Part shown: in pieces, positions 48,828-58,647 of the stretch
How the letters are laid out: each line of letters starts with the position of its first letter
How positions within the stretch are numbered: position 1 is the stretch's first letter
Source of the DNA: Deltaproteobacteria bacterium
GTDB lineage: Bacteria > Desulfobacterota > Desulfobulbia > Desulfobulbales > JAJRZW01
DNA length: 64,000 nt
NCBI GenBank assembly: GCA_024275015.1
Contig: JAJRZW010000064.1
Span: 30,814 to 94,813, forward strand
Direction: 5' to 3'
Position numbers and translations under genes: made by a program
The notes under the pieces: model-generated
Told to the model about the DNA's origin: nothing
The model's database searches: none
What the model saw: the letters and a program-made list of their open reading frames with translations, nothing else

Positions 48828-50003
48828 ATGGCAGACCTTGATGCCGACCTGGAGAGAAAACTTTTTGCCATGCGGGCGCTCCTTGACCGTCAGGAGGCGG
48901 CGAGGCTGTCACCGGGAGCTACTTTGAGCGCCACTGCCGTGCGTCGGCGCCGGGAAGATCGTTGCGGCCATCGTCAGGAGTTCGCCCTTGACGGCGACCG
49001 TATCCTCCATTCCCGGGCTTATACCCGTTATATCGACAAGACCCAGGTGTTTTACATGGTCAGAAACGATCATATAACCCATCGGGTTCTGCACGTGCAG
49101 CTGGTAAGCAAGATCGCCCGGACCATAGGCCGTTTCCTTGGTCTTAACGAAGACCTGATCGAGGCCATTGCCCTGGGCCATGACATCGGTCATCCCCCCT
49201 TTGGTCATGACGGCGAGAAGATTCTGGATGAACTCTGTCGTGCCCACGGGCTGGCCGGGTTTCAGCATAATATTCAGAGTGTGATCTTCCTTGATCGCAT
49301 CGAACGCGAGGGCGCGGGCTGGAACCTTTCCCTCCAGGTTCTCGACGGCATCCTTACCCATGACGGGGAATCGTCCGGTCACCGGCTCCGGCCGGACCGG
49401 GACAAGGATTTTGTTGTCCTTGACTCCCAGATGGCGAAAAAAGAGGGTGAGCCGAAACGCGATTTGCGCCCCATGACCCTTGAGGGCTGCGTTGTCCGTC
49501 TGGCCGATACCGTCGCCTATATCGGCCGCGACATTGAGGACGCCATTGAACTGAAGCTGATTCGCCGGAACGATATCCCGGCTGAATGTCGCCGGGTTCT
49601 CGGGGATTCAAACGGCACTATTGTCTATCGTCTGGTGGCCGATCTTATTATCGGCAGCAACGGGGAAGAGATCGGTTTCAGCCCCGAGATCGGCGAGGCC
49701 CTGAGCGAGCTTAAGGAATTTAATTACCAGCGCATCTATCTTGATCCGAGGATCAAGTCCGGGCTTGATCTGATCCGGCAGGGATATGAACGACTGTTCG
49801 CATCCTGTCTTGAGGGGATTGACGGCGATTCTCCGGTCGCAAGGGATCTGGGCGCTGATATGCCGGCACTCTACACCAGAAAAATTCCCGCCGCTGCCGT
49901 GGTCCGGGACTTTATCGCCGGGATGACCGATGAATATTTCCTCGCCCGGACAGGTGAGCTTGGATGCCGGAGGCCGACGGTAATTGAACGAAATTTTTTA
50001 TGA
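48828..50003 (+). CDS. dgt: Deoxyguanosinetriphosphate triphosphohydrolase-like (HD domain)
   Basis: HRVLHVQLVSKIARTIGRFLGLNEDLIEAIALGHDIGHPPFGHDGEKILDELC. Confidence 0.92.
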   Translation: MADLDADLERKLFAMRALLDRQEAARLSPGATLSATAVRRRREDRCGHRQEFALDGDRILHSRAYTRYIDKTQVFYMVRNDHITHRVLHVQLVSKIARTIGRFLGLNEDLIEAIALGHDIGHPPFGHDGEKILDELCRAHGLAGFQHNIQSVIFLDRIEREGAGWNLSLQVLDGILTHDGESSGHRLRPDRDKDFVVLDSQMAKKEGEPKRDLRPMTLEGCVVRLADTVAYIGRDIEDAIELKLIRRNDIPAECRRVLGDSNGTIVYRLVADLIIGSNGEEIGFSPEIGEALSELKEFNYQRIYLDPRIKSGLDLIRQGYERLFASCLEGIDGDSPVARDLGADMPALYTRKIPAAAVVRDFIAGMTDEYFLARTGELGCRRPTVIERNFL

Positions 50004-50034
50004 TCTGGTTGCTTGATGTTTGATTTTTGACAGT

Positions 50035-50167
50035 CTCGTAACAACTCCCCGCGCAGGCGTCTTCGGCGATTTCCGGAAAAAGCGGCGGGTGGCGGAATTT
50101 CTTAACAGCCCGTCGCCCGGGGTCCGGGAATCGTCGTTTTCTTCCCGGAGCGGGGGCTTGTTACGAC
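50035..50167. mobile_element. Repeat family B element
   Basis: ctcgtaacaactccccgcg...gcgggggcttgttacga; internal ggcgatttccgg. Confidence 0.65.
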
Positions 50168-50190
50168 TCCATCAATTTTTAAGGTTAATA

Positions 50191-51984
50191 ATGCTTGATA
50201 TCAGTGCTGTAAAGCGGTCATTTTCAGGGCGGCGGATGAAAAAACTCCTGCCCGGAGAAAACACCATGATGGTTGTGGTGGCCTCCTTTATCGGCATCGC
50301 CGCCGGGGTCGGTAATATTGTCTTCCGTACCGTGACAGAGATGGTGCGCGAGAATATATTCGTTCCCGGGCATGAACTCGTCAGTCGTGGCGGCTGGTGG
50401 ATGTTGATCCTGCCGCTTTTGCCGATATGCGGCATGATTCTGCTCATTCCGCTCTCGATCTTCTTCCCGGGGGAGGTAAACGGTTACGGCTTCCCTAAAT
50501 TTCTCCGCAAGGTCAACATTGAAGGCGGTATTGTAAAGTTCCGGACCATTGTCCTCAAGATCATCTCCTGCGCCCTGACCATCGGTACCGGGGGATCGGC
50601 CGGGGTTGAAGGCCCGATTGCCCAGGTCGGCGGGGCCATCGGTTCCCAGGTGGGGCAGTTCTTCCGGGTGTCAGGAGACCGGATGAAGGTCTATATCGCC
50701 GCCGGCGCCGCCGGGGCGGTGGGGGCGGTGTTCAACGCCCCCATTGCCGGGATTTTTTTCGCCTCCGAGATCGTTCTCCTCGGTACCTACGATATCTCGT
50801 CGTTCTCGGCCCTGGTGGTGTCATCGGCCATGGCCACCGTGGTGTCGCGGGCCTTTTACGGCACTGTTCCCGTCTTTCCTATTCCCGACTATCAATTAGT
50901 GCGGCCGTTGGTAGAGGTCCCCCTCTATATGCTCATGGGGGTTATTATCGGGGTCATCGCCGTGGTCCATATCAGGGTCTTTTATTCCGTCCGTGATTTT
51001 TATGCCAACCTGCGTCTCAATCCATTGGTGAAACCGATTACCGGCGCCCTGGTGGTCGGGAGTATCGGTATTATCTTCCCCCAGGTGATGGGTGACGGTT
51101 ATGACTATATGGAGACCATTCTTACCGGAAACGGGGTCTTTGTTATTCTCCTGTCCCTGGTTTTTCTGAAGATCATCGCCACCGCGATTACCCTTGGCAG
51201 CGGCGGCGCCGGCGGGGTATTCGCGCCGGGGCTTTTCATCGGCGCGATGATCGGCGGCGCCTTCGGCAGTGTGGTGCATTCCTTTTGGCCGCAGTTTACC
51301 GCCACCCCGGGGGCCTACGCCGCCGTGGGTATCGGGGCCTTTCTCGCCGCCACCACCCATGCGCCGATGACTGCCATCTTCCTCCTCTTTGAGATGACCG
51401 GGAATTACATGATCATCATTCCGGTCCTCCTGGCCAGTATCATCGGCACCGTGGTCGCCCGGTGCCTGGAAGAGGATTCCATTGACACCGTTGATTTCAG
51501 CCGTGAGGGTATTGACCTCCATGAGGGACGGGAGATGGCGGTGATGAAGTCGCTGAAGGTCGGGGCCGTGGTCAGTGAGGATGTTGATCTTATCAGTGAA
51601 CGGGCCAATATCAATCAGCTGTTGACCATATTTCAGATGGGCAACAGTTTTTATTTCCCGGTTATCAACGAGAGCGGAACCATGACCGGGGTGGTGTCGC
51701 TGCAGGACGTCAAGGGCATTCTTCAGGACGAAAAGCTGCGGCTTAATAAATTGGTGGGAGACATCTGCACCCGTGATGTGCTTTTTCTGACCCTGGACGA
51801 TAACCTCTATTCCGCCATGCAGTTGTTTGACCGCAAGGGGCTGGATGAGCTCCCGGTGGTGGAGGCGGAAGACAGCCGCTGGGTCGTGGGAATGCTGAAA
51901 CGCCGCGACGTGCTCAACGCCTATCACCGCGAGGTGATAAAAAGGGGCATCAGCGCCAGGGCCGAGGCCATGCCGCTGCGGTGA
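50191..51984 (+). CDS. ClC-family chloride channel/transporter with CBS domains
   Basis: GTGGSAGVEGPIAQVGGAIGSQVGQF...GSGGAGGVFAPGLFIGAMIGGAFG...ATTHAPMTAIFLLFEMTG. Confidence 0.95.
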   Translation: MLDISAVKRSFSGRRMKKLLPGENTMMVVVASFIGIAAGVGNIVFRTVTEMVRENIFVPGHELVSRGGWWMLILPLLPICGMILLIPLSIFFPGEVNGYGFPKFLRKVNIEGGIVKFRTIVLKIISCALTIGTGGSAGVEGPIAQVGGAIGSQVGQFFRVSGDRMKVYIAAGAAGAVGAVFNAPIAGIFFASEIVLLGTYDISSFSALVVSSAMATVVSRAFYGTVPVFPIPDYQLVRPLVEVPLYMLMGVIIGVIAVVHIRVFYSVRDFYANLRLNPLVKPITGALVVGSIGIIFPQVMGDGYDYMETILTGNGVFVILLSLVFLKIIATAITLGSGGAGGVFAPGLFIGAMIGGAFGSVVHSFWPQFTATPGAYAAVGIGAFLAATTHAPMTAIFLLFEMTGNYMIIIPVLLASIIGTVVARCLEEDSIDTVDFSREGIDLHEGREMAVMKSLKVGAVVSEDVDLISERANINQLLTIFQMGNSFYFPVINESGTMTGVVSLQDVKGILQDEKLRLNKLVGDICTRDVLFLTLDDNLYSAMQLFDRKGLDELPVVEAEDSRWVVGMLKRRDVLNAYHREVIKRGISARAEAMPLR

Positions 51985-51989
51985 GGAGA

Positions 51990-52138
51990 AAACGACGATT
52001 TTCGGACACCGGACGGCGGGCTGCTGAAATCCCGAACTCGGGCTATGCCCTCAAACATGTGGGATTTCTTAACCCACCCCGCCGCTTTTTCCGGAAATCG
52101 CCGAAGACGCCTCCGTGGGGATTTATTGCGAGGCCAAC
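51990..52138. mobile_element. Repeat family B element (long form, left end degenerate)
   Basis: cgggctgctgaaatcccgaactcgggctatgccctcaaac...ccccgccgctttttccggaaatcgccgaagacgcctccgtggggatttattgcgaggcc; parallels 32530-32653. Confidence 0.6.
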
Positions 52139-52144
52139 AAATAT

Positions 52145-52175
52145 AAAAGCCGGGCATAATCCGGCCCGGCCTTTA
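52145..52175. terminator. Bidirectional terminator between ClC and ctp genes
   Basis: aaaagccgggcataatccggcccggccttta. Confidence 0.65.
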
Positions 52176-52211
52176 TATTCAGGGAGATAACCCTTCTCCT
52201 GCCTGGGGGGC

Positions 52212-53582
52212 TTATCTCCCCTTGACGCTCAGAACCGCCGGGCTACCGTAGCGGTAGATGTTAAGGCCCCTGAGAACCATGAGGGCGCTACGGAGCTGGT
52301 TGTCTTTTTCAAGGAGTTCCTTGATCTTTTTTTCCTTTTTTTCCGCAGCCTTTTTTTGCGCTTACTGTTTCTCCTTGCTGGTTTGCCGCCGCGATTTATT
52401 TTTGCCAATGCTTTCGTTCGTCATATGGTTTCTGAGGTCGCTTTCACGGAGGATATCTTTTTTCTTTTCGTTGTGTTCCGGCTGTTCCATCTGCTCGACA
52501 ATGATATCCGGGGTGATACCCTTGGCCTGGATTGACCGGCCTTTTGGGGTGTAATAGCGGGCGGTGGTCAACCTCAGCCCGGCGCCGTTGGCCATGGGGA
52601 TAATGGTTTGCACCGAACCCTTGCCGAATGTCTGGGTGCCGATGATGATCGCCTTGCCCTGGTCCTGCAGGGCGCCGGCAACGATCTCCGAGGCACTGGC
52701 GCTGCCTTCGTTGACCAGGACTGCTATCGGATATCCGTGCGCGGTGCCGCCGGAACGGGCCTTGTATGTGGTGTTCTGGTCTTTTACCCGGCCTCTGGTG
52801 GAAACAATTACCCCGTTATCAATAAATATATCCGAGATCCTTACGGCCTGGGACAGGAGGCCGCCGGGATTATTACGGAGATCAATCACCAGTCCCCGGA
52901 TCCGTCCCTTTGAGCCCAGTTTTTTCAGCGCGGTTTTGAAGTCTCGGGTGGTCTTGGACTGGAAGTTGGTGATCCGCACATAGGCATATCCCGGGGCAAG
53001 CATCTTTGATTTGACACTGTGGAGGGGGATAACGTCGCGGGTGATGTTGATCTTTTTCAGTTCGGTCCAGCCTTTGCGGTATACCGAGATATTGACCTTG
53101 GTTCCCTTGGGGCCGCGAAGCTTTCGGACCGCTTCCATCAGTCCCATGTCCTTGGTGGTCTTGCCGTTTATTTTGACGATCCGGTCACCGGCCTTGAGGC
53201 CGAGGCGGTATCCCGGAGTCCCCTCAATCGGGGAAACCACGGTAAGGTAATTGTCACGCAGGGTGATTTCGACCCCGATTCCGGTAAAGCTGCCCTTGGT
53301 TTCAAGTTTGAGTTCCTTGAAATCTTCGGGGGCCATATAGGAAGAGTGGGGGTCAAGGGAAGCGAGCATCCCTTTGATTCCGCCCTGAAGGAGGTCTGAA
53401 GGCGAGACTTTCTCAACATAATTTTTCTGTACCAGACTCAGGACGTTGGAGAAGTTCTCAAGGCTTTTATAGGTATCTTTGGGCTTGGCCTGGCCGGGAA
53501 CCGGAAAGAGGAGAATAAGGGCGGTGATCGTCATGACCGCCGTTTTTACCGTTCGTGGGTGTGTGTGGATTGTGTTGTTCAT
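52212..53582 (-). CDS. ctpA: S41 C-terminal processing peptidase, with in-frame TAA at 52362-52364
   Basis: GSFTGIGVEITLRDNYLTVVSPIEGTPGYRLGLKAGDRIVKING...VLVNEGSASASEIVAGALQD; after the stop frame continues AQKKAAEKKEKKIKELLEKDNQLRSALMVLRGLNIYRYGSPAVLSVKGR. Confidence 0.9.
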
Positions 53583-53632
53583 AATACCCGATCTTTTGTG
53601 GTTAATGACCTTGGCGGCCGGGAATAATATTG

Positions 53633-53795
53633 ATGGCGTCGTAAAAATTCCGATCTATCGCGTCGCGGCGCATTTTTGTTCGTTCGTTCCCGTCATGGCG
53701 GGATATGGTCTCACGCGCAAAAAGATTCTGCTTCAATTGTATATCGAAATTCTTATTTAGCCATCCTGAGTAATTGTTACGGGTTCATCAATACT
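53633..53795. repeat. Possible degenerate B-like element
   Basis: gatggcgtcgtaaaaattcc... and ...aattgttacgggttcatc arms. Confidence 0.35.
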
Positions 53796-53844
53796 TGCAA
53801 CCATTAGCGGACTTTTTTATCAAGTCCAAAAAAATAATTTATAT

Positions 53845-53992
53845 AGTGTCTGTCCATGAGGTGCGGACTTTCGTTTGAGATCAAGGATCGCGAAAAAAAA
53901 GCGCAGGCATATGTTCGATATTCCAAGCATTATTTTTTCCGCACGACGCAGAGATCGGACGAAAAGACTATTTGCGGACAGGCACTATCTAA
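53845..53992. repeat. Diverged family C-like element with tagtgtctgtcc/ggacaggcacta terminal arms
   Basis: tagtgtctgtccatgaggtgcggactttcgttt...gatcggacgaaaagactatttgcggacaggcacta. Confidence 0.55.
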
Positions 53993-54041
53993 AATAGCAT
54001 GGATATTACCGTGGGGCAATGGAATCGGGAATCTTGAAGAT

Positions 54042-55325
54042 TCATCCCCGATCCGTCTTTTTCTCAACCTTCAGTTTTCCGGCCTTGATCCACTTCAGCG
54101 GGTTCTGGGGCTCGGTTCCGTGGCGGATTTCAAAGTGCAGGCCTTCACCTATAATTCCTTCCTGTTCATCCATTGAACCGATTTTCTCGCCGCGGCTGAC
54201 GAGGTCTCCTTCACTTTTATCTATCTCGGCAAGCCTGGAAACCAGGGAGTAATACTGATTGCCGTGGTCGATAATGATTATCTTGCCATAGCCCCGCAGG
54301 GTTCCGGCATATACCACCTTGCCGGCGGCCACCGCCTTTACCTCCGCGCCGTTTTCGGTGCGGATATCAACGCCGTTGGCAAAGGTGGTTATACCGAAAC
54401 GGTCTTTTTTGTGGCGACCGAAACTGATACTGAGGGTTCCGGCAACCGGCGGGTCAAGCCGACCCTTGTAAGAGGCAAAGCCCCGGGCGGGCCGGCGTTT
54501 TTTCGACGATTGGCGTCCCCGCTGCCGACCACGTTTGCGTCCGGCGGCGCGGTATTCTGATTTCAGGCCTCTGATTCTGGCGCTTAACCTTTGCGCCGCC
54601 TTTTCCATCTCGACCAGGGCCTGCTGGTAGAGGCGTTTTTCGCTGTGGATGCGGTTTAATAATTCCATCCGGTTGGCGCGGGTTCCGGCCAGGTCACTTT
54701 CCTGGGCCTTGATTCCCGCGATTACCTGGATCATGTGATCTTTTTCAATTTGCAGTTCGTCGCGGATCTTTGACAGCCGGCTTATCTTGTCACGGTAGCC
54801 GCTAATCAGTTTCTGGTCGTGGTTGAACATTACCTGATAATACTCTTCCGTGGTCAGCATATCCGGCAGGGACGCTGCGGAGAAGGTGACGTTCATTATT
54901 CCGGTTTTGCCCATGCGATAGAAGGCGAGAAGGCGGGCCGCGACCTTGGTCCTTGCCGCGTCCTTTGCCAGCGTGACCTTTTCGAGCTCGGCAATCTTGT
55001 CGTTGATAAGTTTTTCCTGGATCTTCAGGCTGCCCCGGAGTTTTTTGAGCCGGGATCTCTGTCGGTCGAGCTTCTGGTCGATGCCTTCGAGATCTTCAAG
55101 CAGGGTTTCCTCTTGCGCCCGGGTAACCCTGATCTTGTCGCGGTGTTCTTCCATTCCGCTTCGCAGGCGTTCAAATTTATCCTGTTCCGCTGTTATTTTT
55201 TGTTTTATCGCTCCGGCGTCCGCCGCCAGACAGGAGGAATACTGCGGCCACAGCATTGGCGTGAGAACGATGATGGCCGCAGCGGTCAACAACGGCCGGA
55301 ATATTTCCTGGAAAACACGGTTCAT
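54042..55325 (-). CDS. Murein hydrolase activator EnvC-like (coiled coil + M23)
   Basis: Long coiled coil then GTLSISFGRHKKDRFGITTFANGVDIRTENGAEVKAVAAGKVVYAGTLRGYGKIIIIDHG; next to ftsEX. Confidence 0.92.
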   Translation of the reverse strand: MNRVFQEIFRPLLTAAAIIVLTPMLWPQYSSCLAADAGAIKQKITAEQDKFERLRSGMEEHRDKIRVTRAQEETLLEDLEGIDQKLDRQRSRLKKLRGSLKIQEKLINDKIAELEKVTLAKDAARTKVAARLLAFYRMGKTGIMNVTFSAASLPDMLTTEEYYQVMFNHDQKLISGYRDKISRLSKIRDELQIEKDHMIQVIAGIKAQESDLAGTRANRMELLNRIHSEKRLYQQALVEMEKAAQRLSARIRGLKSEYRAAGRKRGRQRGRQSSKKRRPARGFASYKGRLDPPVAGTLSISFGRHKKDRFGITTFANGVDIRTENGAEVKAVAAGKVVYAGTLRGYGKIIIIDHGNQYYSLVSRLAEIDKSEGDLVSRGEKIGSMDEQEGIIGEGLHFEIRHGTEPQNPLKWIKAGKLKVEKKTDRG

Positions 55326-55336
55326 CTTTGCTCTGT

Positions 55337-56224
55337 TTATATGCGCATGTATTTGCGGATGGCGATGAAGCTGCCGCCGGTACACAGGGCGATTGAGACA
55401 AGAATTACCGCCACCGCGGTCAGGGGCGGGAGGAAGGTGAGGTCGAGCAGTCTCAGAAAGCCCGGGCCGGAGATACGCTCTTTGGCCCAGGTGAACAGGA
55501 TATACAGAAGGCCTATGCCCAGAGTGGATCCCGTTATCCCCTGCAGCAGGCCCTCGATGAGAAGCGGGGTCTGGACGTAGGTGCTGCTCGCCCCCAGCAG
55601 CCGCAGGATTTCAAGCTCGGCCTCCTTGGCGACCACGGTGAGCCTGATGGTGTATGAAACCATGAAACTGGTGGCCATAATCAGCAGGATCCCGCTTAGA
55701 ATAACGGTGAACCGGATGAGCTCGGTGAAATGCCCGAAGCGTTCAACCCATCCCTGGCCGTACTGGACCTTCTGGGCCCCGGGGAGGGTGGCGAGATAGT
55801 CGGAGAATTCCTTGAGCTGGGTCAGGTGGTCAAGGTCACGCAGGGGATAGACCTCGATTGAGGGCGGCATGATATCCGCCCCCAGGTCTTCAAGGACGTC
55901 GCTGTCGCGGCCAAGTTGTTTCTTGAATCGGGCAAAGGCCTGAGACCGGGAGACAAAGACGATGTTTTCGACCGCGCTGAATTCCATGATTTTTTTTCTG
56001 ATCTGTGGCTGCATCTCGGGGACGATCTCGTGGTTGAGGTAGACCACCAGGCGTAACTCGTCGCTGAATCGATTACCGGCATTGATGAGGTTGACGTAGA
56101 CGAGGAGGAAAAAGGAGAAGATCAAAACCGACATGATGACGGTAAACAGGGTCATTATCTGGGTACCCCAGCTCTGCCCGAGGTTTCTCCAGGTCTGTTT
56201 CAGGTGGTATCTGTACCTGGCCAT
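55337..56224 (-). CDS. ftsX: Cell division permease FtsX
   Basis: 295 aa, four TM, adjacent to ftsE; MARYRYHLKQTWRNLGQSWGTQIMTLFTV. Confidence 0.92.
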   Translation of the reverse strand: MARYRYHLKQTWRNLGQSWGTQIMTLFTVIMSVLIFSFFLLVYVNLINAGNRFSDELRLVVYLNHEIVPEMQPQIRKKIMEFSAVENIVFVSRSQAFARFKKQLGRDSDVLEDLGADIMPPSIEVYPLRDLDHLTQLKEFSDYLATLPGAQKVQYGQGWVERFGHFTELIRFTVILSGILLIMATSFMVSYTIRLTVVAKEAELEILRLLGASSTYVQTPLLIEGLLQGITGSTLGIGLLYILFTWAKERISGPGFLRLLDLTFLPPLTAVAVILVSIALCTGGSFIAIRKYMRI

Positions 56225-56274
56225 TTTTATCTGCCTGATGGAATGGTTGAGGGTTTAAACCGGCCTTTTAGAAC

Positions 56275-56955
56275 TCAGTTGAACAGGCCGTGTTCCAGTT
56301 TTACCATCCGGTGTGAAGTGCCTTCATAGATGGAAGTATCATGGGTGGCGATAATGATGGTGCTGCCGCTGTTATTAAGGTCGAGGAACAGGTTCATCAC
56401 CATTTTCGTCACCTCGTGGTCGAGATTGCCGGTGGGCTCGTCGGCAAGTAGCAGGGCCGGACGATTGACCGCGGCCCGGGCAATCGCCACCCGCTGCTGT
56501 TCACCCCGGGAGAGTTTGCCGGCGGGCAGGTCTTTTTTGTGGCTCATCTGCAGACTGTCCAGGAGTTCACTTACCCGGTCGCGGATCTCGCGGGCCGGTT
56601 TGTACATGACCTCCATCGGCATGGCCACGTTCTGGAACACCGTGTGCCGCGGCAGGATTTTGAAGTCCTGGTAGGCTATGCCGATCTGCTGCCGCAGTTC
56701 CTGGATCTCGTTTTTCTTTAATTTGCCGGTGTCCCGGCCTGCCACCTCGATCAAGCCTTTATTGGGCCGTTCCATGCAGCACAGGAGTTTGAGCAGGGTA
56801 GACTTGCCGGCGCCGCTCATCCCGGTAAGGAAGAGGATTTCGCCGCGGTCGACTGAAAGGGATATATTCTGCAGGGCGACAATGTCGGGGGAGTAGACCT
56901 TGGTCACCTTGACTACATCCACAAAGGCTCTGTTCTCAGTTGTTGACTCAGTCAT
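56275..56955 (-). CDS. ftsE: Cell division ATP-binding protein FtsE
   Basis: FLTGMSGAGKSTLLKLL...LSRGEQQRVAIARA...LLADEPTGNLD. Confidence 0.95.
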   Translation of the reverse strand: MTESTTENRAFVDVVKVTKVYSPDIVALQNISLSVDRGEILFLTGMSGAGKSTLLKLLCCMERPNKGLIEVAGRDTGKLKKNEIQELRQQIGIAYQDFKILPRHTVFQNVAMPMEVMYKPAREIRDRVSELLDSLQMSHKKDLPAGKLSRGEQQRVAIARAAVNRPALLLADEPTGNLDHEVTKMVMNLFLDLNNSGSTIIIATHDTSIYEGTSHRMVKLEHGLFN

Positions 56956-57179
56956 TAATCAAAGTAGTCTTGGGTGTTTGGTTTGTCAGAAAATATCTTT
57001 CCGTCCCTGGTGAAATAATCAGAACGATGAAATATAACATATTCAGAAAATTAAACAATTTCCTCTGCCCCCCGGGGGATATTGTCGTGGGGCATTCTCT
57101 TGCTATTGCCCATCTGCGACGGTATCATATTCGTTGAACTGATGATAGCCACGAGATCAAGCGCTTAATTTACCGTATA

Positions 57180-58544
57180 ATGCCTATGATGACAGTAATC
57201 TTAATTGATCACTCCGGCCTTGGTGGCGACGGGTTTCGTCATAAATTGGCCTCGGCCTGTGATCGGGTCGTGATCCATGATGCCTCCGCCGATGTTGCCG
57301 ACATTCCTGAAAACGGGGCTGACATCGTTGTCATGGTTGTTGCCGTCTCGACCAAAGAGGCGGTGGCAATGCTTTCCACCTGTCGCGGCAGTTTACAGGA
57401 AAACATCATTAATCCGATTCTGGTTCTGCCGGAATCGGCCATTGTCGATGCCTTTGTCGCCGGGCGCATCGGTTTTGCCGGAGTTGTCTCCCTTGCCGCC
57501 GGGGCTGCCGGGATTCGGGAAATCATCAGGACAGTTCTTGATGATTCCGGCAAAAAGGGAAGCGTCAACAAGGGCCTGATAGGGGAGAGTGCCGCTATTC
57601 ATGATGTTCTGACCCTGGTCGACAAGATCGCTGATACTGATACCACCGTGCTGGTATGCGGCGAGAGCGGTACCGGCAAGGAGTTGATCGCCCGTGCCCT
57701 GCATGAAAAGAGCGGTCGTCGCGGGCCGTTTATCCCGGTGAACTGCGGCGCCATTCCGGCGGAGCTTCTTGAAAGTGAGCTTTTCGGTCATGAGAAGGGA
57801 GCCTTTACCAACGCGGTGCGCACTCGTCTGGGGCGTTTTGAACTTGCCGATCACGGCACCATTTTTCTTGATGAAATCGCGGAGATGTCACCGGTGCTGC
57901 AGGTCAAGATTCTCCGGGTTTTACAGGAAAAGACCTTTGAACGGGTCGGCGGTACCCGGACGGTCAGTTCCGATTTCCGGGTTATCGCCGCTACCAACCG
58001 TAATCTTGAGGACGAGGTGACCGCCGGTCGTTTTCGTGAAGATCTTTTTTATCGTTTAAACGTGATTGCCATTGAGGCCCCGCCGCTGCGGGAAAGGCCG
58101 GAGGATATCTGCGTCCTGGCGAAATATTTCATTACCCGCTTCAATAAGAGTAAAAAACGTAATGTCAAGGGGCTGTCCCCGGATGCCCTGGCGCGGATGC
58201 TCAGTTATCCCTGGCCGGGGAATGTCCGGGAACTTGAAAATGTCATTGAGCGGATGGTGATTCTCGCCTCCGGTCGCACCCTGGGTCTTGCCGATCTTCC
58301 GGAAAAGATAGCCGCGGGCGTGAATCAGGCCGTCCCCGCGGCAATGGCTATTCCTGAAGAGGGAATGTCTCTCGCCGCCGCGGTGTCGAACTTTGAGCAG
58401 GATCTGATTCTGAAGGCCCTTGAACGTACGGGCTGGGTGAAAAATCGTGCCGCTGTTCTTCTGAAACTTAACCGTACCACCCTCCTTGAGAAGATGAAAC
58501 GTTATGGCATGACCCCGGCGCTTTCGTCGGATAAGGACGGTTGA
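57180..58544 (+). CDS. Sigma-54 dependent transcriptional activator with degenerate receiver-like N-terminus
   Basis: [24 protein letters not shown]...[13 protein letters not shown]...[15 protein letters not shown]; Fis-like HTH at C-terminus. Confidence 0.94.
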   Translation: MPMMTVILIDHSGLGGDGFRHKLASACDRVVIHDASADVADIPENGADIVVMVVAVSTKEAVAMLSTCRGSLQENIINPILVLPESAIVDAFVAGRIGFAGVVSLAAGAAGIREIIRTVLDDSGKKGSVNKGLIGESAAIHDVLTLVDKIADTDTTVLVCGESGTGKELIARALHEKSGRRGPFIPVNCGAIPAELLESELFGHEKGAFTNAVRTRLGRFELADHGTIFLDEIAEMSPVLQVKILRVLQEKTFERVGGTRTVSSDFRVIAATNRNLEDEVTAGRFREDLFYRLNVIAIEAPPLRERPEDICVLAKYFITRFNKSKKRNVKGLSPDALARMLSYPWPGNVRELENVIERMVILASGRTLGLADLPEKIAAGVNQAVPAAMAIPEEGMSLAAAVSNFEQDLILKALERTGWVKNRAAVLLKLNRTTLLEKMKRYGMTPALSSDKDG

Positions 58545-58647
58545 TTTGTAGGCGCGCATATGGCGGCGTCCCTGAACCACTTGCATGGTGCGATTGCTGT
58601 TGTGTCAGGGTGATGATCGCTTGCGTTGATTTCTGGATACGGAGAAT

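Noticed and set aside
50896-51927. 343-aa minus-strand ORF opposite the ClC gene
   Set aside because: Antisense shadow; His/Asp/Gly-rich low-complexity translation with no family signature.
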